Source: CAYSSJ01 sp964433675 (GTDB lineage Bacteria > Cloacimonadota > Cloacimonadia > Cloacimonadales > TCS61). From it: a stretch of DNA of 40,029 nucleotides. Made by a program: the position numbers and the translations under genes. The first letter of the stretch is position 1. Each line of letters opens with the position of its first letter. The stretch spans positions 1 through 40,029 of the forward strand of contig CAYSSJ010000021.1 of NCBI GenBank assembly GCA_964433675.1, given 5' to 3'. This document shows, one piece after another, positions 8,363 to 16,125 of the stretch. The notes under the pieces are model-generated. The model saw only the letters and a program-made list of their open reading frames with translations, was not told the origin of the DNA and searched no databases.

Positions 8363-10801
8363 TTATTTTAGAAGCACAGCTTTGTTCATCACTGTTGCAT
8401 TTTTACTGTTTACTTTGTAGAAATAAATTCCGGAAGCTACTGTATTGCCATTTTGATCGATACCGTTCCAGCGAATGCTATGGGTACCAGCGGTATAAAT
8501 GTCATCGGTCAATTGTTTGATCTTCTGACCTTTTACATTAAATATTTCCACACTGACTCTACCCTGATCTTTGATGCTAAATTCGATGGTAGTTTCCGGG
8601 TTGAATGGATTGGGGTAGTTCCGAGCACTAAGCTCATGAGATGGGATAGTCAGATCGTCACCGCTGGTAGGTTGTGGATACTCAAATGAATACAAGCCTG
8701 TAGCGGGAGTGCCGATCCACAAAGTTCCACGTCCATCAGTGTCGATATAGTAAGCACAATTTGTAGGAAGCGCTGAATTGGTGATGTTGTAGATCTCAGT
8801 ATTTTCCCCATCATACATAACAAGTCCGGCAACTGTACCAAACCAATGTCGTCCGAATTCATCCTGGGTAGTAGAAGAAACAGGAGTCACATAACCATCC
8901 GGTAGAATGGGCAATAAAGAATTATGATTTGTCCATTCAGTACCATTATAGCTGGTGAGACCCATGTCATTTCCGACCCACAAGACATTGTTCTCATCGA
9001 AATAGAGCGACCAGATCTCAGCTCCGGCTAGAGCCGGGGTGTTACCGGGATGAAAAGCTTGCCAGTCCACACCATCAAAGCGGAACAAGCCCAGAGCTGT
9101 TCCCACCCAAATAGCATCATCGTTGGGATCTACTGCCAAGGCATAGACTACATTGGTGTATAGGCCACTGTTGCTTGCATTGTAATGGGTCCAAACACCA
9201 TCATCATAATTTAATAAACCACCGTTCATATCACCTACACCGAGCCAGATTGTATCTCTACCATCTACTGCGACAGAGTGAGCAGCCCAAAGTGGATAAC
9301 CACTGGTCTGATTATTCAGAATTGTCCAGTTTGATCCGTCATATTCTACAGCACCGCCCAAGTCATGGTCGTTGCCGGAGGCTAGATATACCGATCCATC
9401 TTTTGTTGTAATGCCATTTACAGTCCAAGTATCGATAATATCCCAACCGAAAAAGTCCCATTCATCACCGTCGAAGTTAACCAATCCACCAGTTCCGTTA
9501 TTAAGGATATTCTCACCGGAGCCGACCCAAACAGTCCCGGACTCATCTACGGCTGTGTCTCTTATCCAGACACAAGGTATACCTGAGTTGGGATCTAATG
9601 TATCTATCTCTTCCACTACTCCATCGGAATAGGTGAACAGACCGTAGAAGGCACTAATTATCCAGACAGTACCGTCAACATCGATATGGAGACCGGAGAT
9701 GTAGTATTCACCGATGACCGTATTGTGATGGTTGTAAAGATGCCATTCTTCACCATCATAAAAGGCAGCTCCATTGCCTGTGCCTAACCAGAGGTTATCA
9801 TCACTGTCTAACCTGACAGCTTGTACGGGTCCACTATAATCTGTGTAATCATCTATGAATAAAATATCTGAAGCAATTACAGTTTTGTTTGCATTATACA
9901 GATCATCTCTGGTGGGGCGACGGAATTCATCTTCTGCTTTGTATTGCGATGGCTGAGCAGCTAGATTTTCATCTTCTCGCCATGGGTTTGGGAAACCGGG
10001 CTCAAGCTGAGTAAAAACAACTCCGTCGAATTTGTAATAACCATTGTAGCTACCGGCAAACCACAGATTACCTTCACTATCTTCATCGATATCCATGATA
10101 TTTACATGACCATGATTGTTCGGGATAATATCAAGATAGTTTGTCCATTCACCGTCTGAATATTTAGTTACACCTCCACCGAGATGTTGTTGCAAATCGG
10201 GGTCGTAGTAAGAGAAGCATCCAAACCAGATATCACCCTCACTATCGATATAAGTTTTAATGATGTTATCTGATCCCAGATCAACATTTCCCATATGGAA
10301 ATGATCCCACTCATCATCAGGTGTTATGCGAACAAGCCCATGCCTCCATACGGAGATCCAAGCGTTACCATCGTTATCGAAGGCAATATCTTTAATCCCG
10401 TTGGCAGGTAATTGAGAATTATTTGAGGTATACAATGTCCATTCTCCATCGGGGGTCAGTTTGTGAAGTCCACCGGAATTGTAGGGATCTACCATATGAT
10501 CGACAATATACATATCGGTACCGATCCATAGATTGCCTGCATCATCTTTTGCTAATGAGATGACGAAATTTGAATTCAAACCGGAATTGGCAGTATTATA
10601 AACCTCTTTGTCACCTGTTATGAGGTCATATTTTACCAATCCGCCCATTGTTCCTAACCACATTACATCACCATCTTCTAGGATGGCTTCTACTTCATAA
10701 GTTGCAGTATAGCCTTGCCAGTCTTCATTTTGAGCAAATACGGGTATGATAAAGATCAAAGTGAGCAAGGCACATAGCAACAATTCCTTTCTCTGTTTCA
10801 T
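8363..10801 (-). CDS. Secreted two-component-regulator-type beta-propeller with sorting domain
   Basis: This is an 812-residue exported protein. It has a signal peptide (1-23, ending VFA). Roughly fourteen repeats follow with the Reg_prop signature: a [VI]W[LIV]G[TS] strand, then a G-[GL]-[LV]-x-x-[FY]-[DN]-G-x-x-W turn. These form one or two beta-propellers. The sorting domain starts near residue 727 (NYPNPFNPETT). Reg_prop propellers normally form the periplasmic sensor of hybrid two-component proteins. Here the propeller is free and secreted, with no kinase attached. The ATG overlaps the stop of the upstream response-regulator gene as ATGA, and GAGGAGG lies before it. Ligand and function are unknown. 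Confidence 0.88.
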   Translation of the reverse strand: MKQRKELLLCALLTLIFIIPVFAQNEDWQGYTATYEVEAILEDGDVMWLGTMGGLVKYDLITGDKEVYNTANSGLNSNFVISLAKDDAGNLWIGTDMYIVDHMVDPYNSGGLHKLTPDGEWTLYTSNNSQLPANGIKDIAFDNDGNAWISVWRHGLVRITPDDEWDHFHMGNVDLGSDNIIKTYIDSEGDIWFGCFSYYDPDLQQHLGGGVTKYSDGEWTNYLDIIPNNHGHVNIMDIDEDSEGNLWFAGSYNGYYKFDGVVFTQLEPGFPNPWREDENLAAQPSQYKAEDEFRRPTRDDLYNANKTVIASDILFIDDYTDYSGPVQAVRLDSDDNLWLGTGNGAAFYDGEEWHLYNHHNTVIGEYYISGLHIDVDGTVWIISAFYGLFTYSDGVVEEIDTLDPNSGIPCVWIRDTAVDESGTVWVGSGENILNNGTGGLVNFDGDEWDFFGWDIIDTWTVNGITTKDGSVYLASGNDHDLGGAVEYDGSNWTILNNQTSGYPLWAAHSVAVDGRDTIWLGVGDMNGGLLNYDDGVWTHYNASNSGLYTNVVYALAVDPNDDAIWVGTALGLFRFDGVDWQAFHPGNTPALAGAEIWSLYFDENNVLWVGNDMGLTSYNGTEWTNHNSLLPILPDGYVTPVSSTTQDEFGRHWFGTVAGLVMYDGENTEIYNITNSALPTNCAYYIDTDGRGTLWIGTPATGLYSFEYPQPTSGDDLTIPSHELSARNYPNPFNPETTIEFSIKDQGRVSVEIFNVKGQKIKQLTDDIYTAGTHSIRWNGIDQNGNTVASGIYFYKVNSKNATVMNKAVLLK

Positions 10802-11178
10802 TTTTCCTCCTCGTTATTATTATGAATTTCTTCCAATCTATTTATCAGCCTTTCAATATTCAAAGGCTTATAGAAACTATCCGCACCCAGTTGGGCTATC
10901 TTCTTATCCAAAGCATCATCCGGGAATCCGGTGTAGATAATGAATTTGGCATTTCTATTTTTGGATCGAATAGAACTGAGGACATCGAGACCGTTCATCT
11001 TTGGCATCCGATAATCAGTTACGATCACCGAGTATTTCTCTTCATCATAATTCTGAACTGCCATCACAGGGTCGCAGAATTGATGATTATGATAACCGTT
11101 CATCTCCAATGCCTTACCCACACTCCTAAGTGTGATCTGATTATCATCGATAAGCATAATCTGTTTTTTTCTGTCCAC
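10798..11178 (-). CDS. Stand-alone response regulator receiver (CheY-like)
   Basis: This single-domain receiver has all the phosphorylation residues. Numbered from the upstream GTG at 11184, they are Asp13-Asp14, the phospho-acceptor Asp57 in VTDYRMP, Thr85 in YTG and Lys106 in YKPL. No output domain is present. I place the start at the GTG at 11178, because AGGAG then lies five bases upstream. The alternative GTG at 11184 would abut the AGGA with no spacing. It is the first gene of an operon whose other products are secreted, and its stop overlaps the next ATG by 4 bp. It is preceded by a sigma-54-type promoter and a TTCATTKTGAA palindrome. Confidence 0.9.
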   Translation of the reverse strand: MDRKKQIMLIDDNQITLRSVGKALEMNGYHNHQFCDPVMAVQNYDEEKYSVIVTDYRMPKMNGLDVLSSIRSKNRNAKFIIYTGFPDDALDKKIAQLGADSFYKPLNIERLINRLEEIHNNNEEEK

Positions 11179-11210
11179 GCTCACTCCTATTAATTTTTAC
11201 CTTTTCTATA

Positions 11211-11226
11211 TGCATATGCTGTTCCA
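11211..11226 (-). promoter_or_regulatory. Sigma-54 (-24/-12) promoter P1
   Basis: On the minus strand, TGGAACAGCATATGCA has GG and GC separated by exactly ten bases, as in the sigma-54 consensus TGGCAC-N5-TTGCA. It lies about 33 bp upstream of the response-regulator start. The equivalent promoters at 17542 and 22827 and the shared upstream site strengthen the call. Confidence 0.72.
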
Positions 11227-11290
11227 AATGTCATGAGATGGCGTAACACAATGGAAAACAGAAATTTAGGCATGAATGGCAAAAGAGAGC

Positions 11291-11355
11291 AGATCAGTTC
11301 GATCTGACAAAGCGATTCAAAATGAATAATGCACAACGGAGAGTATGTGCATTAT
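11291..11355 (-). promoter_or_regulatory. Upstream activator site cluster for P1
   Basis: The core is ATTCA-AAA-TGAAT at 11315-11327. On the minus strand its centre reads TTCATTTTGAA, 90 bp upstream of P1. Beside it are a 9-bp inverted repeat ATAATGCAC/GTGCATTAT (11326-11334 and 11347-11355) and a palindrome AGATC-N5-GATCT (11291-11305). The same core occurs upstream of P2 and P3. It is likely bound by the NtrC-type regulator encoded at 22997-24433. Confidence 0.65.
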
Positions 11356-11465
11356 GAATATGGTAGAGTGAGAGCGAACAAATATATGCCAACCCATAAT
11401 TTTACAGGCTACGAAGGACAAAGCGAGGATCAAGTACTAAGTAATAAGGACGAAGGGGCAAAATA

Positions 11466-11749
11466 GTGAAGCGGTGTTGAGTGATGAGTTATGAGTTTTG
11501 AGAAGAGCAGGAAGAAAAAAATTAGCTAAACGCTAAGAGCTAAAAGCTAAAAGAGATAGGTGATAGGTAATACGGAAATGGAAAAGTGACAAGTAACGAG
11601 TAACGAGGAAATCTAAATTACCGAAACGTAATTTCTGCGAAGCAGAAAAAAATGTTGTAATCTTCACCCTGAGTGATTCCGACTCGTCGGAATTGTATCG
11701 AAGGGTGACAAGTAAAACACCAAACTCTCTAACTTCACACTTCGATACG
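11466..11749 (+). repeat. Long dispersed repeat, copy A (~285 bp)
   Basis: This segment recurs in the same orientation at 34124-34408, differing at only about eight positions by eye. It spans purine heptad tracts, the first palindromic element and the beginning of the second. The near identity over 22 kb suggests recent copying or gene conversion. Confidence 0.85.
11665..11707 (+). repeat. Palindromic element E1 (CACCCT...AGGGTG)
   Basis: This is a 43-bp element: arm CACCCT, GAGTG, an inner perfect hairpin ATTCCGAC-TC-GTCGGAAT, TGTATCGA, and arm AGGGTG. It belongs to the same family as the elements at 11736, 34324, 34395, 37552, 39649 and 39983. It lies head-to-head with the element at 11736. 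Confidence 0.85.
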
Positions 11750-11779
11750 CTCCGGCTTACGCCGAAGCTACTCAGTGTG
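11736..11779 (-). repeat. Palindromic element E2 (CACACT...AGTGTG)
   Basis: This is a 44-bp element in inverse orientation to E1: CACACT, TCGATAC, inner hairpin GCTCCGGC-TTAC-GCCGAAGC (one mismatch), TACTC, AGTGTG. Identical copies lie at 37552-37595 and 39983-40026. Confidence 0.85.
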
Positions 11780-11968
11780 ACAAATATCAGATCCCTCAAC
11801 CCAAAACCTCTAAACTTCTCCCTTGTCCTCCGTAGCCTGTAAGGTGAAGGGGGATTGCTACTCTTGCAACACCTCAACGACTCAACGATTCAACAACTCA
11901 ACGAGTGAACCAATCAACAATTTCGTCTTTGCTTTTCATCATTGGGAAAAAGAGATTTCTCCGCTCCG

Positions 11969-12038
11969 CCCAGTGGAATAGCAGCTTTGCTGCTCGGCTT
12001 TGCCGATTCAACCGGGCTTCGGTCCATTCTTCGCTGGG
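11969..12038. repeat. Cloverleaf-like multi-hairpin element
   Basis: An outer stem CCCAG (11969-11973)/CTGGG (12034-12038) and an inner GAAT/ATTC enclose three small hairpins: AGCAGC-TTT-GCTGCT (11980-11994), CGGC-TTT-GCCG (11995-12005) and ACCG-N5-CGGT (12011-12023). It is non-coding and its function is unknown. It lies inside repeat island A. Confidence 0.6.
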
Positions 12039-12470
12039 CTTCGAGATGGCAGGCGAAATGACGGTTTTTGTCATTCTGGCATACTCCTAAACTGCATTAA
12101 CCATTAACCATTATTCATTCACAAAATAATTACTCTGCTTACTGTCTCCTGTATTCCGTTTTCCGTCTTCTGATCCCTCAACCCTAAACTTGATATAGCT
12201 ACTCTTCCAATAAAATTCCATGAGTGCCAACGAATAAATTCCTCAATTCATTTCTTTGTATCTTTTCGAAGACAAGATGATATCTTGTCCTACGCTCTAT
12301 GCTCTTTGCCAAAAATTACGTGAGCGTAGCGAATAGATTCCTATAAATTCCCGTCAATACCTTTTCCCTAAACCCTCAACTCTAAACTCTAAACTTGGTA
12401 TGGCTACTCTTGCACTACTTTTCACCGAAACATCTCTCTGCTTTTCTTCCACCTTCCATCCTCTAAAATC

Positions 12471-15400
12471 TTATTTCAAAAGCAGCATTTTCCTAGTACT
12501 AGTGTATTGGCGGGTATTCAATCTGGTTAGATAAACACCACTGGCAACAGCGCGACCATTTCTATCACGTCCATTCCACACAACAGAGTGAGTACCGGCT
12601 TCCATGAATTCGTCTAATAGAGTCATCATTTTTTGTCCTTTTATATTATATATTTCTATCGAAACATTATCGGCGTGAGCTAAATTGAAAACGATGTTCG
12701 TTTCCGGATTGAATGGATTAGGGTAGTTTCCGATAAATTTGGTAACCGAAGCTATCGGCTCATCATCGGCATCAACAGGATCGAGTGCAAAGTCTATTTC
12801 TACATACTCACCTGCAGGGATATCAATATTCTCTACCGTCACAGGGTTATAATCTACATGACTGGCAGTAACATCCCACAAACCTGCGATAACCGGGAGT
12901 TGATAATAACCATCTTCTTCACAGAATACACTTTGATTACCGGCAGATACGACCACATCATCCAAAGAACCAACGTTATCGTTTAGCGTTACTGTCCCTT
13001 CAAAATAAGCCATATCGAAATCATAATTTTTTGAAATCAATACATCATCTATATACCAGAAATTTATATTACCCGAGTTTCCCTCAAAAGTCCAAGCCAG
13101 TTGAAAATTGCCAGAGCCTATATCTTCATTATCTAAGGTGATATTTACCATAGTCGCAGGGATATTTTGAGAGGGGAAATCCATAATGGTATCCCAATTA
13201 TCTCCGTCACTGCTGCTTTCCAAACGCAATTCATAGTCGCCATTGTAGTCATCTATACTATACTTGAATTCCAGCTCAACACTTGAAACACCTTCTGTAT
13301 CGAGAGCAGGGATGATAAGTCTTTGAGTAGCTTGTGTGATCGGAGACCATCTAAATCTTGCCTCCGGGGATTCTCCACCGGCATGAGAGGACTCGTTTTG
13401 ATGCCAATTCTCATTAGCGCCGGCAGAAGCAACATGCCAGCCGGTGGGAAGCCACTGCTCGAAGGTCTCATTAATATAATAATCACCGATTGTCGTAGCA
13501 AACGAGTCTTCTGATTGAATAGGATAGTCGGTTAGCAACTGAATATCAAAATAAGCCTCATAAAACTGCGGAGTTGTATAGGCGGCGGTTACTTTGAAGG
13601 GTTGCATTGCCGTATCTCCGGGTTGAAGCTCACCGAATCCAACAGGTGAGATCTGATCGACGAAAATGTGTGGGCTGGAAGAAGTCAATAACCCCGTTAC
13701 ATTCGCTATCTCTGAGGAGCCAACATTAGCAACTGTGATTAAAATATCCACAGATTCACCCGGATCAAAAATGCCATCACCATTGCCATAATCGCTATCA
13801 TCCATCATATAACTCACATATTCCAAAACCGGAGCGTAGGCAATTAAAGAGAAAGTGGATGTCCAATTTTGATCGCCACTTATATTCAAACTAAAATCTA
13901 TTTCATAATTATCGGGAATAGCATGAGCTACTTCAAAAGAGAAAACATTTTGCAGATACGATGTTTCACCGGCAGATATCGGATCCACATTCACAGCTGC
14001 ATCGAGTATAGTTATATTTTCCGAAGTGGTGCTTAACTCCACCGATAGATCGGAAGAGATTTGATTGCCCACATTTTTTAATTCTACAGAAAGCTCGATA
14101 TATTCTCCATAATCTATCAAACCGTTATTATTACCGCTTTCATCACATATAGAATGTGAGTGGAGTACAATGTATGGGTCTTCAGATGTTGTAACCTCCA
14201 CAGATGAGATATAAGTGATCATATTATAGCCTGAAATGGTGAGAGTCAGTTCCGTTGGTTCTGTCGGAGGATCATTCAGCAGGAGGGTAACCTCGCCCGA
14301 CGTATCTGTATATCCCGAGGCTATGAGATTATTCTCATCATCAATGAGAGATACTAGAGCATCGCTTGTATTGGTAGAAACGGTATATTCATCCATGCCT
14401 ATGAATAATATGGGCAGATAAGAGGCAGTGATAGGTTCGGGAATACTGCTGCGAACCTGCAGTGAACTATCGCCGAAGATTATCCAGTTATTAAACTCTG
14501 AAGCTCCTTGCAGCCCCCACATATCTATCATTCTACAGGAACCGTTGAAAAAGAGACCTCCTATGGTTGTATTTTCTTCTGCTATTAGTAAGTCCATCGC
14601 TTCATCTTGGGCATCCATCGGAGGATACCAAGCCTGGTTTACACTCGAAGCATACATCGAAATGGCACCTGTCGGGGCTCCGGTTTGGTTGTTAGTAGCT
14701 CTGAGCCATGCTTCTGCAAAACAGGTCATATTGGTGAAATTGCCATTAACGCAGGCAACGGAAATAATAAACGGCAGTAGATAGTCATTTTCCAAACTAT
14801 TTACATGATTAATATTGAAATTCGAAGTTACCCATGCGGAGCTGGATCCATGACCGGTATAGTTTATCAACGATCTACCTTCATTCACTGCTAGCATCAC
14901 ATCTGTAGCCTGTGCTCCAGGATCATAGATCTGATCTACAAAAGAATAATTGTAATCGAGTAATTTATCACGGATCATGTTCAAGTGTTGGATATCGGTA
15001 CCACCGGCATCATTTGATGCAATTCCGGTAGCCTTGTGGAGCCAATCTCCCTCGCTGATATCACGTTCATAATATATGCTTCGCTCTATTTGAGTCTCCA
15101 AGTCTGCGGTAGTCTCGGCAGAAAAACGTCCCACAAAAATATCCGGATAATCATCTTCTCCTTCCAACAAAGCATAGAGCGGATCCGCACCACCACCATT
15201 CCAATCAAATGTGGGAACCTGAGCTGCATCACCTACCAGTTGCACAAATGTGAGTCCCGCCGGAGAATTATAAGCATTTAAGATGAAATTTTTTATGTCG
15301 GCAGGTTCATTTCCGATCTCCGAGACAGGATAAATATCGGTGGGGATGCCCTTCTGTCTTTTCCAATTTACATAAGGTATCGTGGCATCCATAAAAGCAT

Positions 15401-16112
15401 CATAGGCGATCACTATCATTCTACCATGGTCATCTACGGGTTCATAGCGCATATTGTCAAAATTGATGAAATGGTTTTTGTAAATAGTACCAAACTCGCG
15501 TGTAAAGCGATCATCAGTGCGAGTTTTGATATTTCTGTCGTCTATCCCGATCTCTTCGATAGATAATTCTATCTGACTGTAGAGCCTTACTATACCGGTT
15601 TTGGGATTGTATTGAATAGGATTGACACGCACGGTGATGCCCCGCAAATCCCGCATGATATAAGGATCGCTGAGAGAAGCAAAGTTTGCAGGGTAAAATG
15701 CATCTGTCTGATAAATCTCGTCAAAGGTATAGGGAATCGCATCGGGATCCTGATCTCTAAACAGCATACCTTTTGATGGAGCAATATCGAGTTCGATTTC
15801 CCTGTATTCTGCAGAGATTATTTTTAGCTCCATCTTCGCCATATCAGGGATAATGATACTTCTGGCAGTCAGTGGCAGCTCGGGTTTACCTTTATCATAA
15901 GTAAAGGATTCATTGCTGAGAGACAGATGAGAATAGGTATTACCATCTATATCAACATCCTTTCTGTCGTAAGATGGAATAGAATATTCTATGGTTATCC
16001 GACTTCCGATATCCTCGTTTACGGTGATGGCAAAATCCTGATCGCTCAAAACTATGCTGTTTGCAGATAAGATTGTTACACTTATCATTAGTAGAAAAAG
16101 TATTCTTTTCAT
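12471..16112 (-). CDS. Secreted gingipain-family (C25) cysteine protease with sorting domain
   Basis: This 1213-residue exported protease has a signal peptide (about 1-17) and a C25 pro-domain-like region up to about residue 215. The catalytic domain spans about 230-570. It shows the dyad His421 in NYTGHGS and Cys454 in SVACVNGNF, the same motifs as Porphyromonas gingipains. Next come Ig-like and CARDB-like modules, an anchor-J-type domain (INETFEQWLPTGWHV), a carboxypeptidase-regulatory-like module (about 1050-1120) and the sorting domain (NYPNPFNPETN, from about 1130). Because it carries its own sorting domain it is likely cargo, not the PorU sortase. It follows the propeller gene by 13 bp in one operon. 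TTGGAG precedes the ATG. Substrate specificity is unknown. Confidence 0.92.
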   Translation of the reverse strand: MKRILFLLMISVTILSANSIVLSDQDFAITVNEDIGSRITIEYSIPSYDRKDVDIDGNTYSHLSLSNESFTYDKGKPELPLTARSIIIPDMAKMELKIISAEYREIELDIAPSKGMLFRDQDPDAIPYTFDEIYQTDAFYPANFASLSDPYIMRDLRGITVRVNPIQYNPKTGIVRLYSQIELSIEEIGIDDRNIKTRTDDRFTREFGTIYKNHFINFDNMRYEPVDDHGRMIVIAYDAFMDATIPYVNWKRQKGIPTDIYPVSEIGNEPADIKNFILNAYNSPAGLTFVQLVGDAAQVPTFDWNGGGADPLYALLEGEDDYPDIFVGRFSAETTADLETQIERSIYYERDISEGDWLHKATGIASNDAGGTDIQHLNMIRDKLLDYNYSFVDQIYDPGAQATDVMLAVNEGRSLINYTGHGSSSAWVTSNFNINHVNSLENDYLLPFIISVACVNGNFTNMTCFAEAWLRATNNQTGAPTGAISMYASSVNQAWYPPMDAQDEAMDLLIAEENTTIGGLFFNGSCRMIDMWGLQGASEFNNWIIFGDSSLQVRSSIPEPITASYLPILFIGMDEYTVSTNTSDALVSLIDDENNLIASGYTDTSGEVTLLLNDPPTEPTELTLTISGYNMITYISSVEVTTSEDPYIVLHSHSICDESGNNNGLIDYGEYIELSVELKNVGNQISSDLSVELSTTSENITILDAAVNVDPISAGETSYLQNVFSFEVAHAIPDNYEIDFSLNISGDQNWTSTFSLIAYAPVLEYVSYMMDDSDYGNGDGIFDPGESVDILITVANVGSSEIANVTGLLTSSSPHIFVDQISPVGFGELQPGDTAMQPFKVTAAYTTPQFYEAYFDIQLLTDYPIQSEDSFATTIGDYYINETFEQWLPTGWHVASAGANENWHQNESSHAGGESPEARFRWSPITQATQRLIIPALDTEGVSSVELEFKYSIDDYNGDYELRLESSSDGDNWDTIMDFPSQNIPATMVNITLDNEDIGSGNFQLAWTFEGNSGNINFWYIDDVLISKNYDFDMAYFEGTVTLNDNVGSLDDVVVSAGNQSVFCEEDGYYQLPVIAGLWDVTASHVDYNPVTVENIDIPAGEYVEIDFALDPVDADDEPIASVTKFIGNYPNPFNPETNIVFNLAHADNVSIEIYNIKGQKMMTLLDEFMEAGTHSVVWNGRDRNGRAVASGVYLTRLNTRQYTSTRKMLLLK

Positions 16113-16125
16113 AAATTACTCCAAT

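Larger units (their letters stand above)
11356..12470. repeat. Repeat island A (non-coding, heptad tracts and palindromes)
   Basis: I see no credible gene here. From 11402 to about 11640 the + strand is purine-rich with a loose 7-nt period (for example AAGGACG-AAGGGGC and AGCTAAA-CGCTAAG-AGCTAAA). Two palindromic elements follow at 11665-11707 and 11736-11779. From about 11800 to 12460 the + strand is pyrimidine-rich, with 7- and 8-nt periods (CTGCTTA-CTGTCTC and CTCAACGA-type units). A 20-bp segment at 11402-11421 recurs inverted at 11823-11842 with one mismatch. Open frames here arise only because short periodic sequence lacks stops. Confidence 0.8.

Noticed and set aside
11665..11779. Paired palindromes as integron attC sites
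   Set aside because: No RYYYAAC/GTTRRRY core boxes in the right places, no integrase gene, and genes are not in single-gene cassettes.
11533..11877. Minus-strand open frame of 114 codons in island A
   Set aside because: It consists of the palindromes and heptad tracts. It has no ribosome site, and the encoded peptide has no protein-like pattern.
11905..12090. Plus-strand open frame over the cloverleaf-like element
   Set aside because: The frame is open by chance across hairpins and lacks a ribosome site.
11402..12460. Repeat island taken as a CRISPR array
   Set aside because: The repeat unit is a degenerate 7-8 nt period with no constant 25-40 bp repeat and no unique spacers, and no cas gene is near.
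12471..16112. C25 protein as the type IX sortase PorU
   Set aside because: It carries its own sorting domain and many adhesion-like modules, which PorU does not.
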